Shown: piece after piece, positions 52,637 through 64,000 of the stretch
Layout of the letters: each line of letters opens with the position of its first letter
Numbering within the stretch: position 1 is the stretch's first letter
Assembly: GCA_032358255.1 (NCBI GenBank)
Contig: JAULBX010023630.1
Span: 1-64,000 of the forward strand
Reading direction: 5' to 3'
Source of the DNA: Heterotrichella gracilis
Taxonomy: Eukaryota; Sar; Xanthophyceae; Tribonematales; Xanthonemataceae
Length of the DNA stretch: 64,000 bases
Notes under the pieces: model-generated
The model's input: the letters and a program-made list of their open reading frames with translations, nothing else
Told to the model about the DNA's origin: nothing
Database searches by the model: none
Made by a program: the position numbers and the translations under genes

Positions 52637-53916
52637 GTGCGGGGTGTGTGGGCCGGGGGCAGGTCAAAAGGCGGCCTGGGGATAGGGGTGGGGGTGGTAG
52701 ATGTGGATGTGGAGTTAAATACCCTGTAAGTTGCAAGGGCAGGCGCGGCTGATGCAAGGTATCAGCATCAACATTTGCAGCCTGCCGGCCAGCAGATTCT
52801 TACTCAGCGATGGGGATCATATGGTCACCGACGCTGTCAATTCAGAACACAAAAGGATGTCTCTTTTCCCCTTCAGAATATGATAGATCAAGGGGTACAA
52901 CTAAGATGTGGTCCCAAAGAAATGGGTCAGCCTACAAATATAAGTATCAGACCATCAATGCTTCTGAAACGTTTTGCCATGGCAAGCTTGCAGCTTTTGA
53001 GTGATTAGTCTGTTGGTACAAGTATATGTACTGCACAGTGTGCAGCCAGGTAGTATTAGTACCGTGGCAAGCTCGTGTGACGCCGTTCTTTCCTTGATTT
53101 AAAGTCATTTAAAGTCATTTAAAGTCATTTCCAATGATCCTGGACATGCATGCCGCAACCGGCTGCAACCAGCCGTGAAAACACTTCAACTTGCATTCAA
53201 CGAGTGATGGTGCATCCGAGATTGAGGCTCGGTCTGAATCTGCATTGCCGTTGGATTGTAAGAGTCACCAACTAAGTTCCTTACTTTACGCCTTTGGCGT
53301 CTGCTTAATTTTCTTTTCTTTTCTTTCCTTACAATTGCCCGATATGCACACTGTGCAGGCCACGGCCATGTTATTGACTTAATGATGCCAGACTGACTTG
53401 CCGTAAAGCCTAAGGATAAATCAAATTTAGTCATTAGCATGATGCCATAATTTGGCATGTATGTGCTGGAAAGGCAAACAAGCGCTGTCAGTGACCCTGG
53501 TCATGAACGCGTACCCCCACATCCTCAGCAATGCTCTAGAATTAAGCCCCTGTGAGGCGCAAAAAAAGTTTTGCAATCGCTTTGTGCGCTGGATTGTCTC
53601 ATACTGCCTGGCGACAAAAGGTACCTTTTTGAGCAGCTAACCCTACCCAAACAACTGGCCTCACCATGGTGCACACCAACAATGGCCACACCATACCTCC
53701 AGCCGCACCTGGCCATGCCACCCACTCCAACAGCTGGCTAGATGGCCCCGAGGGAGCGGAAAGACAGTGTCAAACCAAGCAGAGGCAGCATGCATGCACA
53801 CCTTCCTACCTCCACCATCCCATCCCAACCCCGCAACCCAAACCCCTTACTGTGCTACCAACCCTCCATTCCCCACCCACCCACTATCCCGCCCATCCTG
53901 CTCCCCCGCCCCCTTC
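52637..53916. other. Intergenic, convergent GST / ThrRS 3' ends
   Basis: 1.3 kb without a recognisable gene. Holds a 10-bp tandem repeat at 53101-53130. Confidence 0.6.
53101..53130. repeat. AAAGTCATTT x3 tandem repeat
   Basis: Three exact 10-bp units in the intergenic region past the GST gene. Confidence 0.9.
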
Positions 53917-56900
53917 TCACTGCGCCGCCGCCCCATCAGTCACCTCCGCCCCCACCCTGCGGTCCGCATACTTCTCAAAGCCCGAGTCCAGCCCCCGGGT
54001 GTCCCGCTCCTCCCGCAGCGCCCGCAGCACGTCGTCCAGGCGGAACATGCCGTGCACCACGTTGTCGCGCGTGCGCACGTTCACCGTCCCCTCTTTCTTC
54101 TCGCTTTCGCCAACCACCTGAAGACATGTAACAGGGCATTAGGGAATTGTACCAAGCTTGTGCAATAGAATTAGATTGTATACATCCTTCATCCTGATTG
54201 GTTAAACAAGGAAGACTATCAGAAGATAACTGATGGGGGAGGTACCCATATGGTTAGTTAGTTAGTTAGTTACATGCATTCCAGCAAAATAGCCAGATTA
54301 GCAGTCAGTCTTGCACATGCGGCGCCACGCAGCTCTTTCCTGGCACTGTTTGAACCATCTATTGGACCCATATAGTATACTGATAAAATGCTTCAATTCA
54401 AGACAGCAGTGACCCCAATCACCCCCTCCAGCCCCACCCACCAGAATGTAGTTGTATTGCGCCAGCTGCGCCTCCCTGACCTTCTTCTGCATCTTGCGGT
54501 CGCTCTCGTCAACATCCACATGAAGCTGGGCGGAGCGCAGCGCGCGGCGCACCTGCGGAAGGGTTAGGAGGAGCCAGAGGTCAGGGCAATGCGCATGGTT
54601 TAGGGCCATGTACAGAGTTCAGGACAACATAGATTAGATGCGCAGGTGCGGCCCTGTGCTGGCTGGTGGGGATACACAGACAAGCTGTAGGCCGAATTCA
54701 GGCGCGGCAACCAGTAAGACCTCATCCCTTGCACGCCAGCCTTGCCGCAAACCCCTCCTCCCACCCCCCCGCACCTACCCACCTCTGCTGCGTAGTCTGC
54801 GCTGTTCACGCTGATGGGCACCACCATGGCCTGGCGGGGCGACAGCCACAGCGGCCACTTGCCGGCAAAGTGCTCAGCCAGGATGGCAAACATGCGCTCA
54901 ACGGAGCCAAGGATGGCCCTGCGGGGAGGCGAAGGGGGAGGGTGAAAAGGAGGAGAGGGGAGTACCCAAGGTATGGTACCCCATAGCACAGGGTTTCAAC
55001 CATGTCCTTTGCAACACACTTCAAATTCAGCATGCCTGCCTTTACACACCAGCCAGCGCGCAGCAGAATCAGCTCCCACATCCATTCCTCCACCCAACTG
55101 CCCTGGCCCTCAAACCCAGACCCCATCTCACCTACATTCCCTTCAAACCCCTCTACAGCCCCCCCCAGTGATCAACCAAACACACCGTCCATCACATAAT
55201 CAGGCCCCACCCCCACCCCCCCACACCCTGTGGAAGATGACTGGCTGCCCTGCACACTTGACCACCATTTATGCCTAAACCAAATTGCCAACCCCCCCCC
55301 CCACCCAAACCCCACCTGTGGATGATGACCGGCCGCTCAAAGCCCTCCTCCGTCACGTACTGCAGCCCAAACCGAATGGGCAGCTGGAAGTCGAGCTGCA
55401 CGGTTGCGCACTGGAACTTGCGCCGCAGCGCGTCATACACGCTGATGTCGATCTTGGGGCCGTAGAAGGCGCCGTCCCCGGGGTTGAGCTGCGGGGGTGA
55501 AGGGTGGGGAGTGGGGACTTGAGAAGGCACATTGAGATGGAAGGGGTGGAGATGTTGAGCATGACCCCCAGCCCTTATTGCCGCTCATTCCCAACATGTC
55601 CCAAATCCTGGGTCCAAGGTCTGTTGCCCTGGCCTGCCCATACACATGCAATCACATGCCCATGCTTGCCCCCAGCCATTCACATCGGTGCATACAATTG
55701 CACAGTCTTGCCTGCCGCACTCGCCTGCCCACCTCAGGGATCTTCCTGATTATTTTACTTATTCTTTACGCAGCATGCCTCATGTACGACTGTTTAGGGT
55801 GTGTAGTTCAGTTCCCCACCTCCCACTCCCTGCCGGTGGAGTCCAGCGCCAGCTTGAGCGCCTCCTCCGCCCTGTCCCACAGCTCAAGCTCACCCAGGTA
55901 GCCCTCGGGGCGCGTGGACAGGCACATCTTGTAGTCCAGACCAAACACGCCGTAGCACTCGCCCAGCATGCGCAAAAAGCTCTGCAGCTCGGCAACCATC
56001 TGGTCGGGCCTGCGGGAGGGTGGGGGTGCTGATTTCAATGTTCGAACTTACTATTTAGGGTTTGCAGCTAGGCCAATATCTGGTCAGTCCTGCGGGTGGG
56101 TGCGTGGGGTGGGGTTGCTGCAGGGCTGGCAGGGGGTGGGTGCTGCACCCAGCATGGCATGCGCAATGACAAAGACCAGAGTCTGCCACCACCACATGCA
56201 CCATAATAATGGTCCCCAATCATGCAGGGTCCTCCCCTTACTCAGCGCCCTTTGCAATCCGTCAGAATTGCTGACTGCCTGAAACCTGTAGGCGCGTGAG
56301 CCCATGCAGGCCCCCGCTGACCTTGTCATAATGCTCAGTGACTTAAAGCATTGAAGTCATTTCTTCAATGCTATTTCCATTTACCCTCACAATGCAAAAG
56401 CTAGCCCCACTACGGTACACATCCCCACCATGTCCCAGACGTTCCCAACACCCACCTGCAGAACCTGTGCACATGCGTGAGCCCATGCAGCCCACCCCCC
56501 ACCTCATCATAAAGCTCATTGAACCAATCAAAATCACTTTCTAGTGATGTTTCCATGTACCCTTTACAACAGAATACCTAGCCCTACCTAGCCCCAGCAC
56601 GGTTAACACCCCCACCAACCCCCAAAGTTCCCCACGCCCACCTGCAGAATATGTGCGCGTCGTCCTGCTGGAACCTGCGCACGCGCGTGAGCCCGTGCAG
56701 CGCCCCGCTGAACTCGTTGCGATGCAGCACGCCAAAGTCCGCCAGGCGCAGCGGCAGCTCGCGGTAGGAGCGCACCCGGTTGCCAAACATGAGACAGTGG
56801 CCTGGGGGGGAGGGTGAGTGAGTACGTATGTGCATTCCAGCCTTGATGCCAGATTGGCATGCCTGGGTATGCCTCACCCCAGTCCAAGGGGGCGGTGGGT

Positions 56901-59729
56901 GGATTGGGGCCAACTTACCAGTGGTACTGAGGTGGGGGGGCAGCACATGCCATGTGACACGCGCATGAACATTCACATGGACAACTGCAACCAAGATCCC
57001 AACACATCCGCCGCCCGCCTGGGCAGTTCATTGGCTTGAGCCCAAACTCCTACTCCTCAAGATCCCACCCACCACCACCCACACAGCCACAATCCTGCCC
57101 AATTTATTGGCTTGAGAGCCCAACACCACCACCCAGTCACCACAGATCCACCCACCTGGGCAGTTCATTGGTTTCAGCCCAAACTCCTGCTTCTCCACCT
57201 GGATGGAGAACATGTTGTCCTTGTAGTGCGCCGCGTGGCCGCTGGTCTTCCACAGGTCAAAGTTGTACATGTTGGGGGTGACAACCTCCTCGTACTCGTA
57301 CTCCCAGTACTTCTCACGGATGAACTGCACAGGGGTAGGCGGTGAGTGGGTGGCAGGCCGGGGTGGGTACTGAGCATATGCACCCCATTCGGCATGTGCA
57401 AGCAGACATGTGCAACACCGCACAACCTGCAACGCACAGTGCATGCAGGCCTCGTCTGCATGAGAGAGCACATCCTGACAGCAGCGGATGGGAATAGAAC
57501 AGCTGCTTGATAAACCCCTAACCGCCAAACATCGCAACAGAAGAACAACCAGCCCCCCTGCAGCCCAGCCCAGCCCCCCACACGCACCGTCTGCAGCGCG
57601 TTGTAGATGCGCGCCCCGTTTGGCATGAAGAAGCATGATCCCGGGGACAGCGGGTGGAAGAAGAACAGCTCCTGCTGCGTGCCCAGGTTGCGGTGGTCAC
57701 GCTTCTTGGCCTCCTCCATGCGCCGCTGGTACTCCTTCAGCTGGTCGTTGTCGGGGAAGGTGATGCCGTACACGCGCTGGGGGAGGAGGGCAGGGTGAGC
57801 AGGGGAGGGCGATGTGCGGGAGGGGGAAGGGAGGGCTTCATATCCCTAAATCCAACGAATGTGTGTACCCTAGATCCTACCATAGGGTAAGGTGCAAGGG
57901 GGTGCAGGCGATGGGGTACACTCCCGCTGGTGACATGCTGGCACTCACCTCATACCATGCAGGAGGTCACATGCCCATGCAGGCTGCACCGTCCCCAGTG
58001 GTTAGCACTACATGAATGCTCCTGCCCATGTGCCCCATCAGCCCATTCCACCCACAGCCCAACCCCACCGCCCACATGCCCTCGCCCCCACCCATCCTGC
58101 CATGGCTCCCTCCCACTGTTACATGGCCTCACCCACCCGCCACCACCACCATGCATTGTTGGCCACCCCCCCCCTCCCCCTCCTCGCCACCACCACCACC
58201 ACCACAACCACCACCCACCCACCTGCAGCGGCTCCCTGTTGACATCCGCCCGCCAGAACGCCCGCGACATGTTGCTGAGCGCCAGCGCCCGCAGGTGCCC
58301 CGTGTGCGGCAGGTGCGGCCCGTGGCACAGGTCCACAAATGGGCCGCAGCGGTAGGCGGTGATGACTGCATCCTCCGGCAGGTTGCCAATGTGCTCCACC
58401 TTGAACTTGTTCTCCTGGAACATGTCAAGCGCCTGGGCCTTGGAGCACACCACGCGCTCAAAGGGCTGGCGCTCCTTGACGGCCTGCGCGGGTGGGGTGG
58501 TGGCGGGTGGGAGGCATGCTGGGTGAGGAAGTGTTGGGTAGTGATCGGAGGTGGTAATGGGGTGGCACGCCAGGTTGGGGGTGATGGGGAGGTGGTGACG
58601 AGGTCGATGGCATGGCGTTGCTGTTCCAACACATTGTGGCTTGTGTGCAATGGTTGAGATAGTGACGGGCGGCTGACGGGGTTGCACTGGCCATGCGCCT
58701 GGTGTGGCCAACCACTAGCTATCCAATGCGCGTTAGGGTTCATGTGCCGGCATGTGCATGGCATGGCGCAAGGACGGCATGGGCGCCGCGCCCCCACCTG
58801 CTGCATGCGCTTCTCCAGCTTGGGCTTCTCTGCTTCTGACAGCACGCTGTCCCCCATGTAGGCGTCATAGTAGAAACCCTCCTCTAGGGCGGGGCCAAAG
58901 GTGAGGTCCACCCCAAACTCCAGCTCAAGGGCCTCACCCAGCACGTGCGCGCTCGAGTGCCAAAAAGTCTGCAGCCAGCGAGCCACGCTTGAGCCAATGC
59001 TGGCAGCATAATGCCATCGGCCCATGACAAGTGTTTATCTTCTGAGAGTACATATGTGGCCTGTGATGTATGTATAGGAATGGCATTACGTTGGTGCCAC
59101 CTGGTAGGTGCTCGCACATGCATTGGCATGCATATGAAATACACAACTTGCATATTAATGTGGCTTCTTGCTATGCATAAAACAGTTTGAAGAAGCCGTG
59201 TGAGGTTGTGCTTTCTGCATGCCCCCAGGGAATGGGTCTGCCCAGTCTTTGGCAGCCAGGTGCATTCAAGGCAGGAAGTCGCACCCACCTCTTTGCCATC
59301 GGGGTCATCGAAGTTGAGCAGCTGCAATGCGCAGTCTCCCTCCAGGGGCCTGAACGTGTCCCACACTTCGCCATCCACCTTGGCCACGATTGTCTTCTTG
59401 GCGAGGCTCTTGGAGATCGACTCCGCAACCTCCATTGGGGTGGTCACGCCCTGGACGCCAGCCTTCTCGCTGCCATCTGGGAGGATGATTTTGATGGCCA
59501 CATTGGCCTGCTTTGCAGCCTCATACTCCTCTTTTTGCTTGACCTTGAGCTGCTCGAAGAGCTCCACCCGCTTCTTGTAGTACTGCAGCTTCTCAGCCAG
59601 GGTCTCCTTGGAGGGGGGTGCGCTGGCAGGAGGTGCTGCGGCTTGTGAGTTCAAATCCAGCTGTTGCACGGCTTCCTGGAAGGCAGCGGCAGCCTGGTCA
59701 GGGTCACCGCCGCAGCAGTCGGCTCCCAT
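53917..59729 (-). CDS. Threonyl-tRNA synthetase, cytosolic type
   Basis: Charges tRNA-Thr and hydrolyses mischarged Ser-tRNA. Eleven exons: 59729-59289, 58968-58798, 58483-58223, 57776-57588, 57324-57156, 56801-56642, 56009-55820, 55488-55316, 54918-54783, 54552-54442, 54117-53917 (733 aa). The ATG at 59729 ([12 protein letters not shown]) is the only one opening the chain. A coiled helix ([20 protein letters not shown]) precedes the TGS domain ([20 protein letters not shown]). The editing domain has HSSAHVLG (H151, H155) and [12 protein letters not shown] (C257). The class II core has MNCPGHCLMF (C409, zinc), motif 2 [30 protein letters not shown] and motif 3 [19 protein letters not shown]. 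The anticodon-binding domain ends the protein. No obvious organelle presequence. Echoes of exons 5 and 6 lie in introns. Confidence 0.96.
54253..54364 (-). mobile_element. SINE-like element copy 2, in ThrRS intron
   Basis: 112 bp identical, on the opposite strand, to 693-804 of copy 1, including the number of AACT units. It is flanked by an 8-bp direct repeat ATATGGGT (one side ends near 54252, the other begins near 54366). It lacks about 20 bp of the 5' end of copy 1, as 5'-truncated retroposed copies do. It lies in the intron between ThrRS exons 10 and 11, sense to the gene. Confidence 0.7.
56282..56725 (-). repeat. Echoes of ThrRS exon 6 donor edge (tandem, about 200-bp units)
   Basis: The exon 6 end and following intron (about 56580-56725) have copies at about 56395-56520 and, more decayed, 56282-56335. 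Shared marks are CCCACCTGCAGAA and GCGTGAGCCC plus the CTAGCCCC intron segment. Confidence 0.75.
57005..57195 (-). repeat. Echoes of ThrRS exon 5 donor edge (three copies)
   Basis: The exon 5 end encoding [10 protein letters not shown] with its GTGGG donor (57150-57195) recurs at about 57015-57050 and, more decayed, 57092-57120 within the following intron. Confidence 0.8.
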
Positions 59730-60569
59730 CGGGTGCACAGCTGGGTGTTGCCTCAAGATCAATGCAGCGGAGCACTATGGTGGGTGTTCACTCCTGGTGA
59801 TGCTAGGCGCACACGGTGTCGTTGGAATCAAAACTGGGTATCTCTTGCTGTTTGTGACATCAACAGCAACTCGCGAGAGTAGCAAGCTTAAGGCTCGCAT
59901 GAAGCCCTGCCATAGGACCCATGTTTTCCATTGTTTTTTTGGGGATAATGTGGATCCCCAGCCGTCACACGCGGCACCGGTGGAAACGACGGACGGCGGA
60001 CAGCGGCCAAGTCAAACTTTTAAGACATCGAAAGTGGGGATACCCAGATAACTGCCCATAACAGTGTCAAAATCCTGTTGTGATACAGTCGGTGGGTTTA
60101 GTTGCCAACACTGGGCACGTTTGGGCACAAAGCCCACGTCAAGGTAAAGTGACCCTTTGCTCACTCGTCGTACAGATCGCATTCGGTTTGCCCGCAATCG
60201 GGTGACGCCACGTTGGCCCTACTCTATTAAACGCGCTATAGCTCTTTCTGTTGCTGACACGAAAGTGTAAAGAATGCTGCGCTAATAGCAAGATCAACTG
60301 TGATAGGGGGCTTTCAAGATGGCTCTCATGTGTCATGGCGTGTTTTTGGCGTTACTGTAGAAAACGCGTGAAACTGCAAGTTAACACTTGGGTTCATTGG
60401 CGGAGTCGTGGCCTTTGTGCTCCCAACTGGAAGTAACTCCTCATACCAGCTTGGTCTGTCGGAGCCAAACTGCATTGAGGGGGTTCTGTTGTGTTGGGGG
60501 CACGGCCCCACCCAAAAACCTGCTTGATCACCTCCCGGCACGCAACCTGAAGACCGGTTGCTGGACAGT
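59730..60569. promoter_or_regulatory. Divergent intergenic region ThrRS / GT49
   Basis: 840 bp between start codons. No further gene seen. Confidence 0.45.
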
Positions 60570-62279
60570 ATGACGTCAGCAAGACGAAGTCCCGTTCTTC
60601 AGCTGGTGGCTCTTTTGCCGCTCTGTCTTGCTGTAAGTGATTGCCGCAGTGTGTTTTCATGCATTGCAGCATGCACGTCCTGCCAAAGTGGCTGCCTTGA
60701 CACATGACTGGTTTGGTCCTACAGGTGCAGTTGGCTTACGCACAAGGTCCAGAGTTCCCTTCGTGTGAAAACCCTCCTTGGGATGCACCCAAGCTCAACA
60801 TCCTGCAATTCTGGAGGAGTTCAAGAGAGAGGCTGCACACTGATATCACCATTGTGACTCAGCTCTCTCTCGAGCGGCTGTACATGCTAGAACATCAATG
60901 CACACACTGGTAAGGTCTATCAAAGCCCTTGCTGTTGCTCCACTGCATGGGCACTCGTCTGATGCACACTCATGCTCACCATTGTGTGCACCAGTTGCAA
61001 CACGCCTCTGATGCACCAACTGCACACACAGGGGAGGAGTGATATCAGCAGCGCTGGGGGTTTCAATGGTTGACGGGAAGGTTGTTCGGGACGGTGAACT
61101 GCGGTCTGTGGAGGAGCTGAAAACAGAGATCGCCAACCTGCACGCTCAACTAGACGCCGAGGGTAGGTTCCACAGTCACTTGCCGTTCCCCACTCCAGTG
61201 TGGCAGGCATATGGCTGAAAACCTCAACCTGTTGCAGGCTGGTGCAAACTGGACATGGTTCTGGCAGCAGAGGAGGTGCCCAATATGGAGGCTGTCACAA
61301 CCTCGTATCCTGTCAACGCGCTCAGAAATCGTGCTCTTGCTGCAGCCTCCACAGAGGTACGTCACATGCCGTGTGCTGACGCTGGTTGTTACATGCAGTG
61401 CCAGTGATGAACGCCAACACACCTTCCTGATGCTGCAGGTCGTGCTACTGATTGACATTGACCTAGTGCCAAACAGGGGCCTGTCATACAGGCTGATGCA
61501 CCCAGACAAGTATGAGTTTGTACGCAGCAGGGTGGAACAAAGGCACCTGATTGTGGTACCTGCCTTCGAACCAACATCCAAGCACCTGGACAAGGGCATC
61601 CGGGTGGCCAAAGAGTCTGTTTCGGGTAATATTACACCTTTGTGAGCACTCAGTGGGGAAGGCATGAGAGCGGCCGGTGCTGATGGATATTCCACCTGCA
61701 CAGGTGGCAAGGAGAACCTGCTCTCCTTGTTTGAGAGGAAGCGCGTCGAGGTGTTCCAGTCTACCTGGTGGCCTCCAGGGCATAGGAACACCAACTACAC
61801 GCACTGGGTGAATGCCGAGGAGTACTACAGGGTGCAGTTTGGAGAGGTGAGCTTGCACAGGCTTCACGTGCAGTTCTTAGCATGCAGTGTCAAAGGTTGT
61901 TTCTGACGTGGGGTACGTGTGCAGGGATATGAGCCATATGTCATGGTGGCAAGGCAGCTGATCCCATGGTATGACGAGCGTTTTCGTGGATATGGCAAGA
62001 ACAAGATTTTGCACCTGTTTGCGATGGCAACCATGATCACCCCACAGCTGCTGGTGGAGCCACGGGGCTTTGTTGTCCACTTCCCTCACCCACCTACCGT
62101 CGCCAGAGGCTTGTACCACAAGGGCACACTGAGTCACGTGAGTGGTGCACTGCACCCGCTCATGCCAATCGGCCCATCCCTGTTTCATTTTGCAGCTCAT
62201 GCATCCAGGTCACTGCACCAATCATATCAACTTCAATACAGCGCCAGTAACTTGCATTTCCATGTGGTACAGACCGTAG
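60570..62279 (+). CDS. Glycosyltransferase family 49 (LARGE/B4GAT1-like) with signal peptide
   Basis: Probable secretory-pathway sugar transferase. In animals GT49 enzymes add glucuronic acid in matriglycan synthesis; the algal substrate is unknown. Exons: 60570-60632, 60725-60909, 61032-61162, 61238-61356, 61439-61625, 61704-61846, 61925-62137, 62196-62279. An N-terminal signal peptide or anchor (MTSARRSPVLQLVALLPLCL) is followed by HQCTHWGGVISAALGVSMVD, the GT49 start. The metal-binding DxD is VVLLIDIDLVPN (D172, D174). The family mark YEPYVMVARQLIPWYDERFR continues into GYGKNKILHL. The 3' end is uncertain: exon 8 as drawn stops at 62279, but a 13-base exon plus acceptor at 62279 would give an alternative ending MYKQAVNQIKRKAYKPTTSF with its stop at 62389. 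Confidence 0.88.
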
Positions 62280-62389
62280 GCATGTACAAACAAGCCGTCA
62301 ACCAGATCAAGCGCAAGGCGTACAAGCCCACCACCAGCTTTGGTTGCGGGGACCACGAATATGGACCACTGCTGGGTGGCTACTTATGA

Positions 62390-64000
62390 AGACCGGCATC
62401 GTCCTCTCCGCAAAGGGACCGCAAACGCAAAGCCAGCAGTTTTAGATTTCATTTTTAACTGCAGCCCACTTTTTGTTTTAGCAAATGCCCTCCGGCTAGC
62501 GTGTGCGGGTCAAATGTTTTCTTTTTTGGCATTTATAGCTCTTGTGTCCATCCCTACCAAAGCAGCTGCCGCGGTTAACAGCTGCGCTTTCCATCAGCTC
62601 ATGCGGTTTGGACGATCGCCCCAGCCTGGCGAAATGGGCCAGCAATGCTTGAAATAGGATGGAGGCACTGGGGTGTTTTCAAAACACCCCGGTCAGTGTG
62701 GTGCAGTCTGGCAAATTGCTGTTTGTGATTTGTGGATTGGCCGCCATACTATGGTAGTATACTCATACTTTTGGGTGCGACACCCTCTTGGATATTAGGT
62801 TTGGTGGGCAACAGTTTGGCGTATGCGGTAAACCCCGTTTTTGGCGCTACAAGAACGCATGTGGCCCAACCCTGCTTACAGGTTCACAATACAGCGACTC
62901 AAATTAGGGACTTTATTACCTACTGTTGGTGCACTTGCATGTACCCCACCATGTACCCACTCCGCCGTGATCTCTCACTGTGAACTGTGATGGCGCGCAT
63001 CCTTCTGTAGCACCGCCCTCCTTCAAAAGTTCCCAAAGCGTGCATTTTTATTGGCTGAAATATACGCACTGAGACTCACTCTGGGGCGCCCATACACTGA
63101 CAGTGTACTGAACGCGCGTTCCGAACTAGACATATAATATTCAACATTAAAAAAAAGCAACAACGTACTACAAGTTGTACGTACACCTCGCAGATCACCC
63201 GCCAGTGACTGGCGCATGCATACGCCATATATGTTACAACACATGACAAGTATCACACGACAGCGTTTCTTTCTTGGCATTACTATGCCATGGTGGTTAC
63301 TCCAGGAATATGGTGGATTGTCTGCATGCACAGTGCACTCAGTGGGAATGTGACATATAAATCCAGTAGTCACTATACAAATGCATTGCCGCGTTCTGCA
63401 TGCCCCAGTCACTGTGGGCATTGTCGGCGACTCTGGCTGTGCATGATTTATCATTCTGACAGCATTGTCACAAAAGTTTTCTTCCGGAAGTCAACTGGAT
63501 ACAGGGGCCCCCCGCAGCTATACTGTGTGGCTGTCCTTGCTATTTGGACCCAGGGCTTGATAACAAAAACTGGCACTGTAAATCATATCTGCGCACTGAG
63601 GACAAAACGCATGGCCTGCAGCTATACCTGACTATATACATATGTGAGTATCTAAATGGGGTAAGTACTATCCACAGGTTGCTGACTGCTATTTTGGCTC
63701 ACAGTGCACTCCTACAAGTTCCTACAACTAACCCTACATGCCCATAGTATGATACATGTCAGAGCGTGCCCGAGACATACAGCAACAAGGCTTGGCTCTC
63801 ACTGCGTGCACCCTAAGTACTGCTCCCATCCGTATGGCCCCCATCCTCCCACCACACATTTGCAGCCCCTCTGTGTCATCACAGACATAGTACAAAACTG
63901 ATCATGGGTCCGCCTCAGTTGTAAGGGCCGTGGGCAACTGAGTCAGCCCAGGTATTCCCCGCCAATTGGGCCCCACAAGCACAAACTGTGCCACAACACT
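62390..64000. other. Right-end intergenic sequence
   Basis: 1.6 kb, more AT-rich than the genes. Only short open frames, with no domain, splice-consistent chain, or clear RNA gene. May hold the 3' UTR of the GT49 gene. Confidence 0.6.

Overview
This window is nuclear DNA of a photosynthetic eukaryote, most likely a chlorophyte green alga (lineage inferred, no species named). The evidence is intron-rich genes (4 to 15 exons) with canonical GT-AG introns, a chloroplast-type thioredoxin m with a transit peptide, a DNA topoisomerase VI B subunit (outside archaea best known from plants and algae), GC-rich exons, and many plant-type telomere-like TTTAGGG/CCCTAAA motifs inside introns. I built the gene models by joining exons at GT-AG sites and checking that the reading phase is kept across every join.

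Layout, left to right: MCM2 (-, runs off the left edge); UBA2 (+); thioredoxin m (-); exosome subunit RRP46 (+); a CCDC124 fragment (-); an unrecognised 471-aa gene (-); a broken second copy of RRP46 (+); CCDC124 (-); TOP6B (+); an adenylate-kinase-like protein (-); cyclin H (+); an unassigned 652-aa protein with TPR-like helices (-); a cysteine-type GST (+); cytosolic-type threonyl-tRNA synthetase (-); a GT49 glycosyltransferase (+). The last 1.7 kb shows no gene. The intact recognised genes alternate strand almost perfectly, so nearly every neighbour pair is head-to-head or tail-to-tail. There is no operon-like pathway logic. Most are housekeeping genes: replication licensing, SUMO activation, RNA decay, CDK activation, translation.

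Three larger patterns stand out. (1) A roughly 3-kb tandem duplication (about 15.3-18.3 kb and 21.0-24.2 kb) copied the RRP46-CCDC124 convergent pair. It left one intact and one broken copy of each, and the unrecognised gene sits exactly at the junction. (2) In at least eight genes the introns carry diverged second or third copies of the adjacent exon edge, including the splice site ('exon-edge echoes'). This is the most unusual feature of the window. (3) A short SINE-like repeat with an AACT-repeat tail lies in introns of MCM2 and ThrRS as copies identical over 112 bp, each with its own target-site duplication, plus an older copy in a GST intron.

Limits: homology calls rest on recognised motifs and remembered family sequences, with no database search. 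Untranslated regions and transcription starts are not determined.
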